NCBI RefSeq assembly: GCF_000227765.1
Contig: NZ_JH165159.1
Coordinates: 1,908,929 to 1,965,798 of the forward strand
DNA: 56,870 bases
Source of the DNA: Neisseria wadsworthii 9715
Lineage (GTDB): Bacteria; Pseudomonadota; Gammaproteobacteria; Burkholderiales; Neisseriaceae
Direction of reading: 5' to 3'
Shown here one piece after another: positions 10,152-20,352 of the stretch. Positions within the stretch are counted from its first letter, which is position 1. Every line of letters begins with the position of its first letter. Made by a program: the position numbers and the translations under genes. The notes under the pieces are model-generated. The model saw only the letters and a list, made by a program, of their open reading frames with translations, was not told the origin of the DNA and made no database searches.

Positions 10152-11896
10152 TCTTGTTCTACCCAGTTTAACAAACCGTAAATCACAAGATTATCTATGA
10201 TTTTAACCGTATTGTCTAAAACAAATGCCTGCGGCATGGCCTGAGCTACCCGCGCCGCGCCGCCACCGGTTAACACAACATCCACCGGCTTGCCTGCACC
10301 TGTTTTTTCCTTCAAGCGTGCGTGCATCAGCAAGATGGATCCGCACACAGCATCCATCATACCGCTGGCAAGCGCATTAGGCGTGGTGGTGGGAAAAGGA
10401 TACACTTTTCCCAACGGCCGGTTGAGGTTGGCCGTTTTCTGCGCCATCGCTTCTTTCATCAAATGAAAACCCGGCATAATAGTGCCACCCAAATAATGAT
10501 TGTCTTCACTCAAAGCATCAATCGTCACAGCCGTGCCGCAACTGACCACCACACAAGCATTTTGCGTAAAACGACGGCTGCCCAAAGCATTAAACCAACG
10601 ATCCGCACCATGCTCGGCCGGGTTGCGGTAATGATTGCGAATACCCAACCCTTGAGGCATAGAGGCAAGCCAATTAATTTCTCTAGGAATATGCTCCGCC
10701 ACCTGCGCTTTCTTTATCGGGCCGCATACAGCCGAACCGACAATGCGGATTTCATCACCGCCATATTGCACCCACTCCCTGCCAAGCTCCGACAAATCCC
10801 GATAAGGTGCATGGTTCAAATGCACAATACGCCCATTCCTCACCCATGCCCATTTGAGCTGACTGTTGCCGCCATCCAGAAGCAGGTATTCCGTTTCTTC
10901 GTTTTTTACCATAGGTTTTATTTCACTGCTTTGCCGCAAGCTTACCTCACCACTGACAATTTCGCGCACCCCCTCTTCAGTTTCCAGCAATAGTGCACCG
11001 TGCGGCCCGACACCTATCACTCGTCCTTCACACATAACTTGACCGTCGCTCAATAAACAAACTTCACGCCCCTGATCACGGTGCGCGGCCTGATAATCCT
11101 CCACAAACACAACAAATCCGCGCTGTTCAAAGAGCGGGAACATCTGATCAAGCCGCTGCAATACAGCGCCCAATACAGCGGCCGCACCCACCGGCTGCTT
11201 ATTGCCTGTCTGAAACATCGCCTGTACCGACACTGCATTGTCCACTTCCTTAGGCAACACAAAATTAATGCCGATACCGATAACCGCATAAGTCTTGCCA
11301 TCACGCCGCAGGGTTTCAATTAAAATGCCACCCAACTTACGCGAGTCCACCACCAGATCATTCGGCCACTTAATCTCAGCCCGCACACCCAAGCACGCCA
11401 AACCTTTTTGACAGGCCAAGGCGGTTAACAACGCCAACGCGCCCAAATCCGCCTGCTGCTTATCAAATACCCAGCACAAGCTGAACATCAAACATTCACC
11501 TGTTTTCCCCACCCATTTTCTACCTTGCCGCCCTCGCCCCGCACTTTGATAATGCGCAACAAGCAGGCGGCGGTGCATCTGCTCCGGCTTATTTTTAATC
11601 TCTTCCAGCAACACATCATTGCTGGATGTGCATTCATGCAAAATGCCTGTCTGAAAACCGGGAGCAGCCTGCCGCAAAGCAGCTTCGTCAAACACAGCCA
11701 AAGGCCGCACCAAACGCCAATGACCATCATGCTGGCGCAGCAAACCACGGATATGCGGCGGCATTTGCTGCCACACCCCGTTTAATTGGTAAGGCTTCAT
11801 ACCCGTGCGTTTACCCAGCTCAAAAACATGCTGGGGTAAACCGTCGGCCAGTGCCGCCAGTAAAGCCCAATGCTGCTCCCGCATCATCTCAAACAT
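10148..11896 (-). CDS. birA-coaX: Bifunctional biotin--[acetyl-CoA-carboxylase] ligase / type III pantothenate kinase (BirA-CoaX)
   Basis: A fusion of two cofactor enzymes in one chain of about 582 residues. The N-terminal half is BirA: a winged-helix-like start, the biotinyl-AMP loop GRGRQGRKW and the catalytic KWPNDLVV. After a C-terminal BirA domain, the second half is a type III pantothenate kinase with [23 protein letters not shown] and [13 protein letters not shown]. The open frame runs 138 nt further upstream into rfaE2 but only the ATG at 11896 (or 11887) fits the conserved N-terminus, giving an 8-nt overlap with rfaE2. Neisseria species are known for this fusion. Two DUS copies lie inside the BirA part. 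Confidence 0.93.
   Translation of the reverse strand: MFEMMREQHWALLAALADGLPQHVFELGKRTGMKPYQLNGVWQQMPPHIRGLLRQHDGHWRLVRPLAVFDEAALRQAAPGFQTGILHECTSSNDVLLEEIKNKPEQMHRRLLVAHYQSAGRGRQGRKWVGKTGECLMFSLCWVFDKQQADLGALALLTALACQKGLACLGVRAEIKWPNDLVVDSRKLGGILIETLRRDGKTYAVIGIGINFVLPKEVDNAVSVQAMFQTGNKQPVGAAAVLGAVLQRLDQMFPLFEQRGFVVFVEDYQAAHRDQGREVCLLSDGQVMCEGRVIGVGPHGALLLETEEGVREIVSGEVSLRQSSEIKPMVKNEETEYLLLDGGNSQLKWAWVRNGRIVHLNHAPYRDLSELGREWVQYGGDEIRIVGSAVCGPIKKAQVAEHIPREINWLASMPQGLGIRNHYRNPAEHGADRWFNALGSRRFTQNACVVVSCGTAVTIDALSEDNHYLGGTIMPGFHLMKEAMAQKTANLNRPLGKVYPFPTTTPNALASGMMDAVCGSILLMHARLKEKTGAGKPVDVVLTGGGAARVAQAMPQAFVLDNTVKIIDNLVIYGLLNWVEQE
11213..11224 (+). repeat. Intragenic DNA uptake sequence in birA
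   Basis: Exact TGCCTGTCTGAA inside the BirA coding part. Confidence 0.8.
11644..11655 (+). repeat. Second intragenic DNA uptake sequence in birA
   Basis: Exact TGCCTGTCTGAA, about 430 bp from the other copy in the same gene. Confidence 0.8.
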
Positions 11897-12395
11897 CTTT
11901 CTTTTCGACAGAACGGATTTTTTCCAAAGTTTGGGTTGTAGAAGTTTGGTGTAAAAAAGGAATCGAGTACACTTTTCCGCCTCTGGCAAGCGTTTCGGGC
12001 GCGCCCACAATTTTATCCACCGGCCAGTCCCCACCTTTAATCAAAATATCCGGTTTAACTTCTTCGATTAACTGCGCAGGCGTATCGCTGTCAAACCACG
12101 TTACCAAATCAACACAGCCAAGCGCTGCCGCTACCGCAGCCCTATTTTCCAATGAATTAATCGGCCGGTCGTCTCCTTTTCCCAGCCGCTTTACCGAAGC
12201 ATCCGTGTTCAGCGCCAGCACCAAAGCTGCTCCGGTTTCTCTCGCTTGAGCAAGATAAGTTACATGCCCCCGATGCAAAATATCAAAGCAGCCGTTTGTA
12301 AACACCAGCGGGCGGGGCAATTTGGCAATACGCTTCGCCACTTGCTCCGGCGGGCAGATTTTTTGCTCAAACTCGGGTAAAGGCCAGTTGTTCAT
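11889..12395 (-). CDS. rfaE2: D-glycero-beta-D-manno-heptose 1-phosphate adenylyltransferase
   Basis: Transfers AMP to heptose 1-phosphate to make ADP-heptose for the lipooligosaccharide inner core. The 168-residue protein is the stand-alone C-terminal half of HldE, with the nucleotidyltransferase motifs [13 protein letters not shown] and DILIKGGDW. An upstream ATG at 12443 is open, but AAGGAG sits 8 nt before the ATG at 12395, which gives [12 protein letters not shown], so that start is used. The kinase half (rfaE1) is not in the window. birA-coaX follows with overlap. Confidence 0.94.
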   Translation of the reverse strand: MNNWPLPEFEQKICPPEQVAKRIAKLPRPLVFTNGCFDILHRGHVTYLAQARETGAALVLALNTDASVKRLGKGDDRPINSLENRAAVAAALGCVDLVTWFDSDTPAQLIEEVKPDILIKGGDWPVDKIVGAPETLARGGKVYSIPFLHQTSTTQTLEKIRSVEKKDV

Positions 12396-12474
12396 AATAC
12401 GGCTCCTTTTGTTTTGACAAGGGATAATAAAATGTTGCCGCAATCATACCCAAGCAACAGGTTTTAGAAAAGAC

Positions 12475-12501
12475 AAAGCCCGCTCAATATGAGCGGGCTT
12501 T
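12475..12501 (-). terminator. Terminator of the tRNA cluster
   Basis: Perfect 11-bp stem (AAAGCCCGCTC / GAGCGGGCTTT) with a short loop, 8 nt beyond the encoded CCA end of tRNA-His on the minus strand. It also separates the tRNAs from rfaE2. Confidence 0.85.
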
Positions 12502-12508
12502 GAAATTA

Positions 12509-12585
12509 TGGGGTGGCTGATGGGGCTCGAACCCACGACAACCGGAATCACAATCCGGGGCTCTACCAACTGAGCTACAGCCACC
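12509..12585 (-). tRNA. tRNA-His (anticodon GTG)
   Basis: Cloverleaf on the minus strand with acceptor GTGGCTG pairing to CAGCCAC, the extra 5' G opposite C73 that marks histidine tRNAs, anticodon loop TTGTGAT, TTCGA T-loop and an encoded CCA. Confidence 0.97.
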
Positions 12586-12607
12586 ACAATTTAAACTGGT
12601 GCATTTT

Positions 12608-12684
12608 TGGCACGCCCGACAGGAATCGAACCTGTAACCCCCGGCTTAGAAGGCCGGTGCTCTATCCGGTTGAGCTACGGGCGC
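12608..12684 (-). tRNA. tRNA-Arg (anticodon TCT)
   Basis: Minus-strand cloverleaf with acceptor GCGCCCG (one G-T pair at the end), anticodon loop CTTCTAA flanked by a CCGGC/GCCGG stem, GGTTCGATTCC T-arm, and encoded CCA. Confidence 0.97.
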
Positions 12685-12731
12685 TCTACCTTAATCCTAT
12701 CGTGCATAAACCTTAATTAGGTTTGCTTCTC

Positions 12732-12809
12732 TGGTCGGGGCGGTGGGATTCGAACTCACGACCCCCTGTTCCCAAAACAGGTGCGCTAACCAGACTGCGC
12801 TACGCCCCG
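12732..12809 (-). tRNA. tRNA-Pro (anticodon TGG)
   Basis: Minus-strand cloverleaf with acceptor CGGGGCG/CGCCCCG, anticodon loop TTTGGGA in a CCTGT/ACAGG stem, and encoded CCA. It is first in the Pro-Arg-His cluster. Confidence 0.97.
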
Positions 12810-13021
12810 ACGAGAAGGTGAAACTATACCCGAGCATCCGGTCTTTAACAAGTGTTTTTTGTGAAAACTTGTATCCAAAATTACATCATTTTGTTTTTTA
12901 AAAAAATCTTTTCAGACGGGCATTCATTAAAGTTAAACAAAAGATGCAAATTTTTGCAAAAAATGCGACAATAACGCCGTTTAATTATCCTACCCTTATC
13001 AAATAAAGGCATTCTTTCACC

Positions 13022-13885
13022 ATGACAGCACAAATCATCGACGGCAAAAAAATTTCACAACGACGTTTATCCCTAGTAGAACAAAAAGTTTCAGAGCGTA
13101 AAGCGCAAGGCTTACGCACGCCTTGTTTGGCGGTGGTTTTGGTTGGTAACGATCCGGCCAGTGCTGTGTATGTGCGCAACAAAAAACTGGCTTGTGAAAA
13201 AGTAGGTTTTAAATCAATCTCTTATGAATTACCAGAAGACACCACAGAAGAAAGTCTTCTAAAATTAGTGGATGATTTGAACGAAAACCCGAAAGTTGAT
13301 GGAATTCTGGTGCAGCTTCCCCTTCCCGCTCAAATCAACAGCCAGGCGGTTTTAGAACGGATTTTGCCGCATAAAGATGTTGACGGTTTCCATCCTTATA
13401 ATGTTGGCCGCCTCGTAGTGAAAATGCCTCTGATGCGTCCTTGCACGCCCAAAGGCGTAATGACGCTATTAGATGCTTACGGAATTGATGTTGTAGGTAA
13501 AAAAGCCGTTGTAGTGGGTGCATCCAATATCGTTGGCCGCCCGCAAGCTTTAGAGTTATTGCTTGCTCGCGCTACGGTAACGGTTTGCCACAGCGCTACA
13601 CAAAATCTGGCTGAAGAAGTGGCTGCTGCCGATATTGTCGTGGCAGGCGTAGGCAAACCGAATTTCATCAAAGGCGAATGGATTAAGCCCGGAGCCGTGG
13701 TAATTGATGTAGGCATCAACCGGCAAAGCGACGGGCGTTTATGCGGCGATGTGGAATTTGAAAAAGCCAAAGAGCGCGCCTCTATGATTACACCCGTACC
13801 CGGCGGTGTCGGCCCCATGACCATTGCAACACTGCTGGAAAATACACTTTACGCCGCCGAATTGCACGATAAATCGGCACAATAA
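13022..13885 (+). CDS. folD: Bifunctional methylenetetrahydrofolate dehydrogenase / methenyltetrahydrofolate cyclohydrolase
   Basis: Interconverts 5,10-methylene- and 10-formyl-tetrahydrofolate with NADP in one-carbon metabolism. The 287-residue length is standard. It has the substrate-site Tyr and Lys in [14 protein letters not shown], the QLPLP motif, the NADP-binding GASNIVGRP and the C-terminal [12 protein letters not shown]. The gene follows a 210-bp gap after tRNA-Pro and starts its own unit. Confidence 0.97.
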   Translation: MTAQIIDGKKISQRRLSLVEQKVSERKAQGLRTPCLAVVLVGNDPASAVYVRNKKLACEKVGFKSISYELPEDTTEESLLKLVDDLNENPKVDGILVQLPLPAQINSQAVLERILPHKDVDGFHPYNVGRLVVKMPLMRPCTPKGVMTLLDAYGIDVVGKKAVVVGASNIVGRPQALELLLARATVTVCHSATQNLAEEVAAADIVVAGVGKPNFIKGEWIKPGAVVIDVGINRQSDGRLCGDVEFEKAKERASMITPVPGGVGPMTIATLLENTLYAAELHDKSAQ

Positions 13886-13916
13886 TTTCACAAAAATTCT
13901 AAAATATGTCCGCACT

Positions 13917-14618
13917 ATGGCACCGGAACACATTCTGCAAATCATTCGCTCTCTCAACGTGATGCTTTCCCGCAAATTGAAAGCACCTTTCGGCGTGATG
14001 GCGGTTTATTGTGCGGACAATAGACCGGAAGATACGTCATCTTCCGGTGCCTATTATCTGCTGGATAAAAACGGCATCACTCTTTTCCAAGATGAAACCG
14101 TTCGGGCAGAATACCGACTTGGGCAACGCTCTTTGCTTAACTTTTTTCTTGACCACTGCCCTGAAGAAAAGCGCCGTCAAGCCGCAATTCTGCTTACATA
14201 CTCTCCGTTATTCTGGCGCTTGAAATCTGCACTTAATATTCATGCAGGCACCATACCACTCGGCCGTTTGCTGCAAACCACTGCCAGCACAGCAGCATTA
14301 ATCACTCTACTGTTAACTTGGTTTTTCTCTCATCAAACTACGCCTGAAACCAAGCCGGTGGGCATCTACATGAGCATTTGCTTCACGCTTGCCCTCAGTA
14401 GCGTTGCCCGTGTCGGCGACTGGTGGGATGATGTCCGCACCGGCATTAATCCCGGGATAGATTACGCTCGCCGCCTGGGCTTATTTCTCGCCGCGCTTGT
14501 TCCTTTCTACTATTATGCCAATATTACCGACTCACTATTAGAAAAACCGCTGCAATACACGCTGCTCTCAACCACAGCGGCTGCCGTATGTATGTCTTTT
14601 TTCAGCAATCGCAGTTAA
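13917..14618 (+). CDS. Predicted inner-membrane protein, unknown function
   Basis: About 233 residues. Residues 1-115 look soluble and cytosolic, and about 115-234 hold several hydrophobic helices (TTASTAALITLLLTWFF, GIYMSICFTLALSSVA, LGLFLAALVPFYYYA, YTLLSTTAAAVCMSFF). No family is recognised. The open frame runs upstream into folD; the ATG at 13917 avoids the overlap, but no clear ribosome site is visible, so the start is uncertain. It lies 31 bp after folD and may be co-transcribed. Confidence 0.7.
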   Translation: MAPEHILQIIRSLNVMLSRKLKAPFGVMAVYCADNRPEDTSSSGAYYLLDKNGITLFQDETVRAEYRLGQRSLLNFFLDHCPEEKRRQAAILLTYSPLFWRLKSALNIHAGTIPLGRLLQTTASTAALITLLLTWFFSHQTTPETKPVGIYMSICFTLALSSVARVGDWWDDVRTGINPGIDYARRLGLFLAALVPFYYYANITDSLLEKPLQYTLLSTTAAAVCMSFFSNRS

Positions 14619-14764
14619 GGTGCGTTAAAGCGGCATTTTTCACTGCATAAATATCTTTCTCCGGCAGCAAGAATTCCAAAGATAACAGTTTTGCAAAGCT
14701 CTTGTTCATTCTTTTGTTATACTACGCCTCCTTATTTTATATTCAAGAAAAAACATCAGAAACC

Positions 14765-15337
14765 ATGCTGCTCAAACTGATTACCGATGCACGCGATGCC
14801 TTATTACTTCGCTACAAGCCCGCCGAAGCTTACCGCTACGCTCCCCCAGCGATTATTGGTGTTTTGCTGCTGCTCGGTTTGCAAAATGCAGCGGCTTTTG
14901 CCCCGTTTTTCGGCCGCGATGATGCTGCAATTGTGTTTTCTCTGATTTTTGTTGTCGTCAAATGGTTGCTGCTCAGTTTGGTAATGCAAACTATTTTGCG
15001 TCCCAACAACCATTTAAAAAAAACCTCTTATTTTGGGTTTATTTTGGCTACCGAAGCCTTGTTGGCACCCGCTATTGTTGTACTCTACTATCCGGACTTA
15101 TCAGGCGTAGCCGTATTCTGGCAGATTTGGTGCTTTTGGGCTCAAGCAGCAGGTTTGATGAGCTTAAGCAAATCAAACGGTCTGAAAATTCTGCTCGGCT
15201 ATCTTTCTTATTCATTTATCATGATTATTGTTTTATTTATCCTCATTAGCTTATTTATTGGTCTCGGCTTATTTGATCAAGCAGAGCTAATGGAGCGCAG
15301 TCAGCAAATATTCAAAGCCAGCCAACTTGCTCCTTAA
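14765..15337 (+). CDS. Predicted polytopic membrane protein, unknown function
   Basis: About 190 residues with four or five strongly hydrophobic segments, starting PPAIIGVLLLLGLQ and ending ILISLFIGLGLF, and a short charged N-terminus (LLKLITDARDALLLRYKP). The organisation resembles small Yip1-like membrane proteins, but that resemblance is weak and no function is assigned. An in-frame ATG at 14702 would add a hydrophobic, unlikely leader, so the internal ATG is chosen. A paired DUS follows the stop. Confidence 0.65.
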   Translation: MLLKLITDARDALLLRYKPAEAYRYAPPAIIGVLLLLGLQNAAAFAPFFGRDDAAIVFSLIFVVVKWLLLSLVMQTILRPNNHLKKTSYFGFILATEALLAPAIVVLYYPDLSGVAVFWQIWCFWAQAAGLMSLSKSNGLKILLGYLSYSFIMIIVLFILISLFIGLGLFDQAELMERSQQIFKASQLAP

Positions 15338-15345
15338 AAGCCAAA

Positions 15346-15373
15346 TGCCTGTCTGAAATTTTTCAGACAGGCA
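15346..15373. terminator. Inverted DUS pair between the membrane protein and argS
   Basis: TGCCTGTCTGAA and TTCAGACAGGCA with a 4-nt loop, positioned between converging genes; a likely bidirectional terminator. Confidence 0.85.
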
Positions 15374-15438
15374 TTTATTCAATGCACTCAATAAACTATG
15401 CTGCATCTTCCCAAAAAAATGCTTTTAATCTCCACGCA

Positions 15439-17205
<1,767 letters not shown>

Positions 17206-17221
17206 CTAAAGGAAAACAGCT

Positions 17222-17323
17222 ATGATAAACACCCGCAACGTTCATATGCTTACAACATCCAACGGTAAAACCAATAAGTTTTTTACTATAGTTGAGAAAA
17301 TAATGCTCATAACAACCAGCTAA
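17222..17323 (+). other. Possible 33-codon small ORF in the argS upstream gap
   Basis: The 315-bp stretch between argS and the next minus-strand gene holds little else. This ORF has an AAAGGA motif 8 nt before its ATG and would encode a polar 33-residue peptide. No homology is recognised and the composition is AT-rich like noncoding DNA, so it may be chance. A paired DUS lies further on at 17394-17421. Confidence 0.2.
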
Positions 17324-17393
17324 CAACAGACAACACAAATATTACAAGAATGCGAGGCAATGCAATGTGAAAGATTCAAATTCATATAGATAA

Positions 17394-17421
17394 AGCCTGT
17401 CTGAAAATATTCAGACAGGCT
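17394..17421. terminator. Inverted DUS pair, A variant at the first base
   Basis: AGCCTGTCTGAA and TTCAGACAGGCT with a 4-nt loop. Both arms carry the same first-base change, so the stem is still perfect. It lies just past the stop of the minus-strand small membrane protein gene. Confidence 0.8.
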
Positions 17422-17472
17422 TAAGTATCCGACAATCATTATATTGTGGGAAAATGGACGGCTAGCTTTATT

Positions 17473-17766
17473 TTATTTCAAGTCGGCAGCGGCAGCTTCA
17501 AACTTTCCGACTTTAACGGCAGCGGCTGCTTCCCGCTCTTTATCCAAATCTTCTAATTTTTTCTGCCCTTCGGATACGGCTCTCAAATCTTGGCGCTCTT
17601 TAGCCATCTTGATCGCCACTTGTTCAGCGGAAACACCGTTAGCCGAATCCTGCATATTACGAATCAGTTTCCACTGTCCGTAGATAAAGTATCCCAATGT
17701 ACCTAAAATTAAAACAATAATAATGGTCAAAACAGCACTATCAGACAATTCTTGCCGGGCTCTCAT
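17473..17766 (-). CDS. Small single-pass membrane protein with charged helical tail
   Basis: A 97-residue protein. Residues 11-31 form one membrane helix (AVLTIIIVLILGTLGYFIYGQ), followed by a Lys/Glu/Ala-rich stretch (50-97) likely to be helical or coiled coil. No family is recognised. It is alone, with a paired DUS downstream and about 210 bp of AT-rich DNA separating it from hpnC. Confidence 0.6.
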   Translation of the reverse strand: MRARQELSDSAVLTIIIVLILGTLGYFIYGQWKLIRNMQDSANGVSAEQVAIKMAKERQDLRAVSEGQKKLEDLDKEREAAAAVKVGKFEAAAADLK

Positions 17767-17975
17767 GAGTTGTTTTCCTATGTGTGTGTTGTCAACGTTA
17801 TATTTTTTTATTTAGTTTCTTCCTGCTAAGCGGGGCATTCTATATCAAAACTCTAACTAATTGCTCATTAATTAGATAAATTTTATTAATAAGGGCTCAA
17901 AACACTGTCTGTCTGAAAATAAGCGTGGTTATTTTTATGAAAAATGAATCATTTTCTTGTATAAAACCAAGCACT

Positions 17976-18791
17976 TTATTTTTTCTGTGCGGCCCTTTTA
18001 AACATGATCCACCAATCTTTCCAACCCAAAACCGGGCGCTTACTGAATACGTCGTAACGGTTTTCGTCTAATTTATGCAAAATCTGCTGGCCGCCCAAAA
18101 TAATCATTCTCAATTCAAAACCTATTCTGCCTTTGAGGGTTTTGCCCAAAGGCGAGCCTGCCTTCAACATTTTGTGTGTGCGTTCACACTGGTAGGCCAT
18201 CAGCCTCTGAAATGCAAAATCAACCTTGCCTGCGGCAATCTGCGCCTCGCTGACACCGAATTTTTCCAAATCATCCTGCGGGATATACACGCGCCCTTTT
18301 TTCCAATCTACTGCCACGTCCTGCCAAAAATTAATCAGTTGCAAGGCTGTGCAGATACCGTCGCTTTGTGCAATGCTGCGGCTGTCGGTTTCTCCGTAAA
18401 GGTGCAGCATCAGCCTGCCTACCGGATTGGCGGAGCGGCGGCAATAGTCCACCAGCTCGGCAAAATTTTGGTAGCGTTTTTTCTCTACGTCTTGCGCAAA
18501 TGCCGAAAGCAGATCGTAAAAAGGCTGCAAAGGCAGATAGAAAGGTTCGATCGCCTGCCGCTGCAAACGTTGGACTATCGGGTTTTCCGGCGTTTTTCCG
18601 GCAGCAATAGCGTCCAACTCCTGTTTAAGCCCGGCCAGTTGCTGCAAGCGCGTTTCATTTGGGGCAACACCTTCATCGGCAATATCGTCCGCCGTGCGGG
18701 CAAAGGCGTAAATGGCGTGAACGGGCTTGCGCAAACGGCGCGGCAGCATAATCGAGCCGACAGGGAAATTTTCGTAGTGGTTAACTGACAT
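17976..18791 (-). CDS. hpnC: Squalene biosynthesis protein HpnC (hydroxysqualene synthase)
   Basis: Class I isoprenoid synthase of 271 residues. In the HpnCDE pathway it converts presqualene diphosphate to hydroxysqualene. The two aspartate-rich metal sites are visible: ARTADDIADE near residue 33 and the second-site FWQDVAVDWKKGRVYIP. It shares the fold with HpnD, encoded 27 kb away beside hpnE. HpnC is distinguished from HpnD by the short N-terminus SVNHYENFPVGS and the missing DDAVDD pattern. The gene lies 22 bp after mutY on the same strand. Confidence 0.9.
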   Translation of the reverse strand: MSVNHYENFPVGSIMLPRRLRKPVHAIYAFARTADDIADEGVAPNETRLQQLAGLKQELDAIAAGKTPENPIVQRLQRQAIEPFYLPLQPFYDLLSAFAQDVEKKRYQNFAELVDYCRRSANPVGRLMLHLYGETDSRSIAQSDGICTALQLINFWQDVAVDWKKGRVYIPQDDLEKFGVSEAQIAAGKVDFAFQRLMAYQCERTHKMLKAGSPLGKTLKGRIGFELRMIILGGQQILHKLDENRYDVFSKRPVLGWKDWWIMFKRAAQKK

Positions 18792-18813
18792 GGTTTCTTT
18801 TGATTCGGAATGT

Positions 18814-19896
18814 TTAAAACAAAGTTTTTTGCGTACGGTTTAAATAGCTGTGCAAAGGTTTGGGCAAGCCGTATTGTTGCAGGTTTTGCATGCCCACCCA
18901 ATGCCTGTCTGAAACTTTTTCAGACAGGCATTGGGCTTCAAACGGCATAATCTCAAGCAAACGGTGGGTAAGCCTGTGAGTAAACGCGGCCTGTTCGCTC
19001 AAACTCTCGGGCGGCAAACCCAGTTCTGCGGCAAAGTCATAAAGCGCTTGCAGGCTGTCAAAACACGGTACGCAATAAAGCCCCGCCCAAATGCCGCTTT
19101 GCGGCCGCTTTTGCAGCAATATTCTGTTATCCGCGTCGTGCAGCACCAGCCAATAAAGCGGCTGCGTTTTCACTTTAACCGCCGCTTTTTTCAGCGGTAG
19201 CTCGTGCACCCGGTTTTGCGCTTTGGCTTGGCAAAACACTTCCATCGGGCATTCTTCGCACAAGGGCTTGCTGCGTTTGCACACGGTTGCGCCCAAGTCC
19301 ATCAGCCCTTGCGTATAGGCGGGCATATCGGCCGGATCGGGCGGCAACAGGCTCTCGGCCAACGTCCACAGACTGCTTTCGAATTTTTTGTCGGCCGGAT
19401 TGCCTCCGCGCGCAAACACGCGGCATAACACGCGCTTCACATTACCATCCAAAATCGTTTCCCGCCGTTGGAAAGCAAACGCCGAAATCGCCGCCGCCGT
19501 GCTTCTGCCCACGCCGCAAAGCTGCTCCAACTGCCGGCGTGTGTCGGGGAAAATGCCGTCGAATTCCGCCACCACCTGTTTGGCGGCTTTGTGCAGATTG
19601 CGCGCACGGCTGTAATAGCCAAGCCCCGCCCAAAGCCCCAGCACCTGATCTTGCTCCGCCGCAGCAAGCGTGTGCACATCAGGAAACGCAGCAATAAAAC
19701 GTGGATAATAGTCCAACACGGTTACCACTTGGGTTTGCTGAAGCATGATTTCAGACAGCCATACGCAGTAAGGGTCTTGCGTTTGCCAGGGCAAATGATG
19801 GCGGCCATGCTTTTTCTGCCAGTTTATCAAAGCATCGGCAAAGCCCCTTTGCGCCGCTTCAGGCATTGTGTTTAACGTTTTTTCGACAGCATCCAT
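18814..19896 (-). CDS. mutY: Adenine DNA glycosylase MutY
   Basis: Removes adenine mispaired with 8-oxoguanine in base-excision repair. The 360-residue protein has the N-terminal HhH-GPD domain, and the iron-sulfur cluster cysteines are spaced C-X6-C-X2-C-X5-C (CKRSKPLCEECPMEVFC). A NUDIX-like C-terminal domain that recognises 8-oxoG follows. An inverted DUS pair sits inside the C-terminal coding region and encodes QCLSEKVSDRHW. The start is uncertain: the ATG at 19896 has a DUS directly upstream rather than a ribosome site, and the ATG at 19866 is an alternative. Confidence 0.95.
   Translation of the reverse strand: MDAVEKTLNTMPEAAQRGFADALINWQKKHGRHHLPWQTQDPYCVWLSEIMLQQTQVVTVLDYYPRFIAAFPDVHTLAAAEQDQVLGLWAGLGYYSRARNLHKAAKQVVAEFDGIFPDTRRQLEQLCGVGRSTAAAISAFAFQRRETILDGNVKRVLCRVFARGGNPADKKFESSLWTLAESLLPPDPADMPAYTQGLMDLGATVCKRSKPLCEECPMEVFCQAKAQNRVHELPLKKAAVKVKTQPLYWLVLHDADNRILLQKRPQSGIWAGLYCVPCFDSLQALYDFAAELGLPPESLSEQAAFTHRLTHRLLEIMPFEAQCLSEKVSDRHWVGMQNLQQYGLPKPLHSYLNRTQKTLF
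18902..18930. repeat. Inverted DUS pair inside the mutY coding region
   Basis: TGCCTGTCTGAA and TTCAGACAGGCA, 5 nt apart, fully within the MutY C-terminal domain. Confidence 0.85.
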
Positions 19897-19897
19897 G

Positions 19898-19909
19898 TTC
19901 AGACAGGCA
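19898..19909 (-). repeat. DNA uptake sequence at the mutY start
   Basis: Exact TTCAGACAGGCA one base from the mutY ATG. Confidence 0.8.
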
Positions 19910-19964
19910 TTTCAAATAATACGAGTGCGGTATTGTAGCAAGAATACACACCCAATTCTCACCA

Positions 19965-19993
19965 TGCCTGTCTGAAAACCTTTCAGACAGGCA
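19965..19993. terminator. Inverted DUS pair upstream of the rtcB2 promoter region
   Basis: TGCCTGTCTGAA and TTCAGACAGGCA with a 5-nt loop, in the gap between divergent mutY and the rtcB2-prfH operon. Confidence 0.8.
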
Positions 19994-20108
19994 TGGCAAA
20001 CCGACAACCAAAATACAACACTGCCTTCAAACACCCGCCATTGTTCGCTTTGCCGTCAAAATTGTGCATCACGGCACATTATCCGGCCGCCAACACATAT
20101 GCCGGATA

Positions 20109-20137
20109 TTGCCCGCCCCCGGCCAATTCATTACAAT
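20109..20137 (+). promoter_or_regulatory. Predicted sigma-70 promoter of the rtcB2-prfH operon
   Basis: TTGCCC (4/6 to the -35 consensus), an exact 17-bp spacer, then TACAAT (5/6 to the -10 consensus). It would start transcription near 20144, leaving an untranslated leader of about 210 nt before rtcB2. Prediction only. Confidence 0.5.
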
Positions 20138-20185
20138 CCGAAACTCTTTATATCCGTCCAACCCAAGCAAAGAAAGGAGCACATC

Positions 20186-20239
20186 ATGATTCACACCGTT
20201 TCAATCCGCTCAATCACTCTTTGCAGCCCTGCCACATAA
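20186..20239 (+). CDS. Possible 17-residue leader peptide upstream of rtcB2
   Basis: A short ORF in the 456-bp gap before rtcB2. It has a strong AAAGGAG ribosome site 7 nt before its ATG, clearly better than that of rtcB2, and encodes MIHTVSIRSITLCSPAT before TAA. It sits between the predicted promoter and rtcB2. The combination of strong ribosome site, tiny ORF and long leader fits a translation-sensing leader, but the sequence may also be a remnant of a lost gene. No conservation evidence is available here. Confidence 0.35.
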   Translation: MIHTVSIRSITLCSPAT

Positions 20240-20352
20240 GGCACACATCCAAATTCTGTGTTGCCCGCAACCGGGCTGCTTTCCCCAACAGCAAAACAAC
20301 GCGCATAGTATTTATGCCTGCTTTTTTGCGCCTTAAGAAAGTTTTTTTATTT

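Noticed and set aside
12911-12922. TTCAGACGGGCA before folD as a canonical DUS
   Set aside because: It does not match the AGGCCGTCTGAA core; it is one mismatch from the local TG-wad form.
17222-17323. 33-codon ORF before argS as a firm gene
   Set aside because: It has a ribosome-site-like motif, but is AT-rich, short and unrecognised; listed only at low confidence.
19993-20352. Long N-terminal extension of the RtcB frame
   Set aside because: It runs through a DUS and the predicted promoter, resembles no RtcB N-terminus, and ATG 20353 gives the family start.
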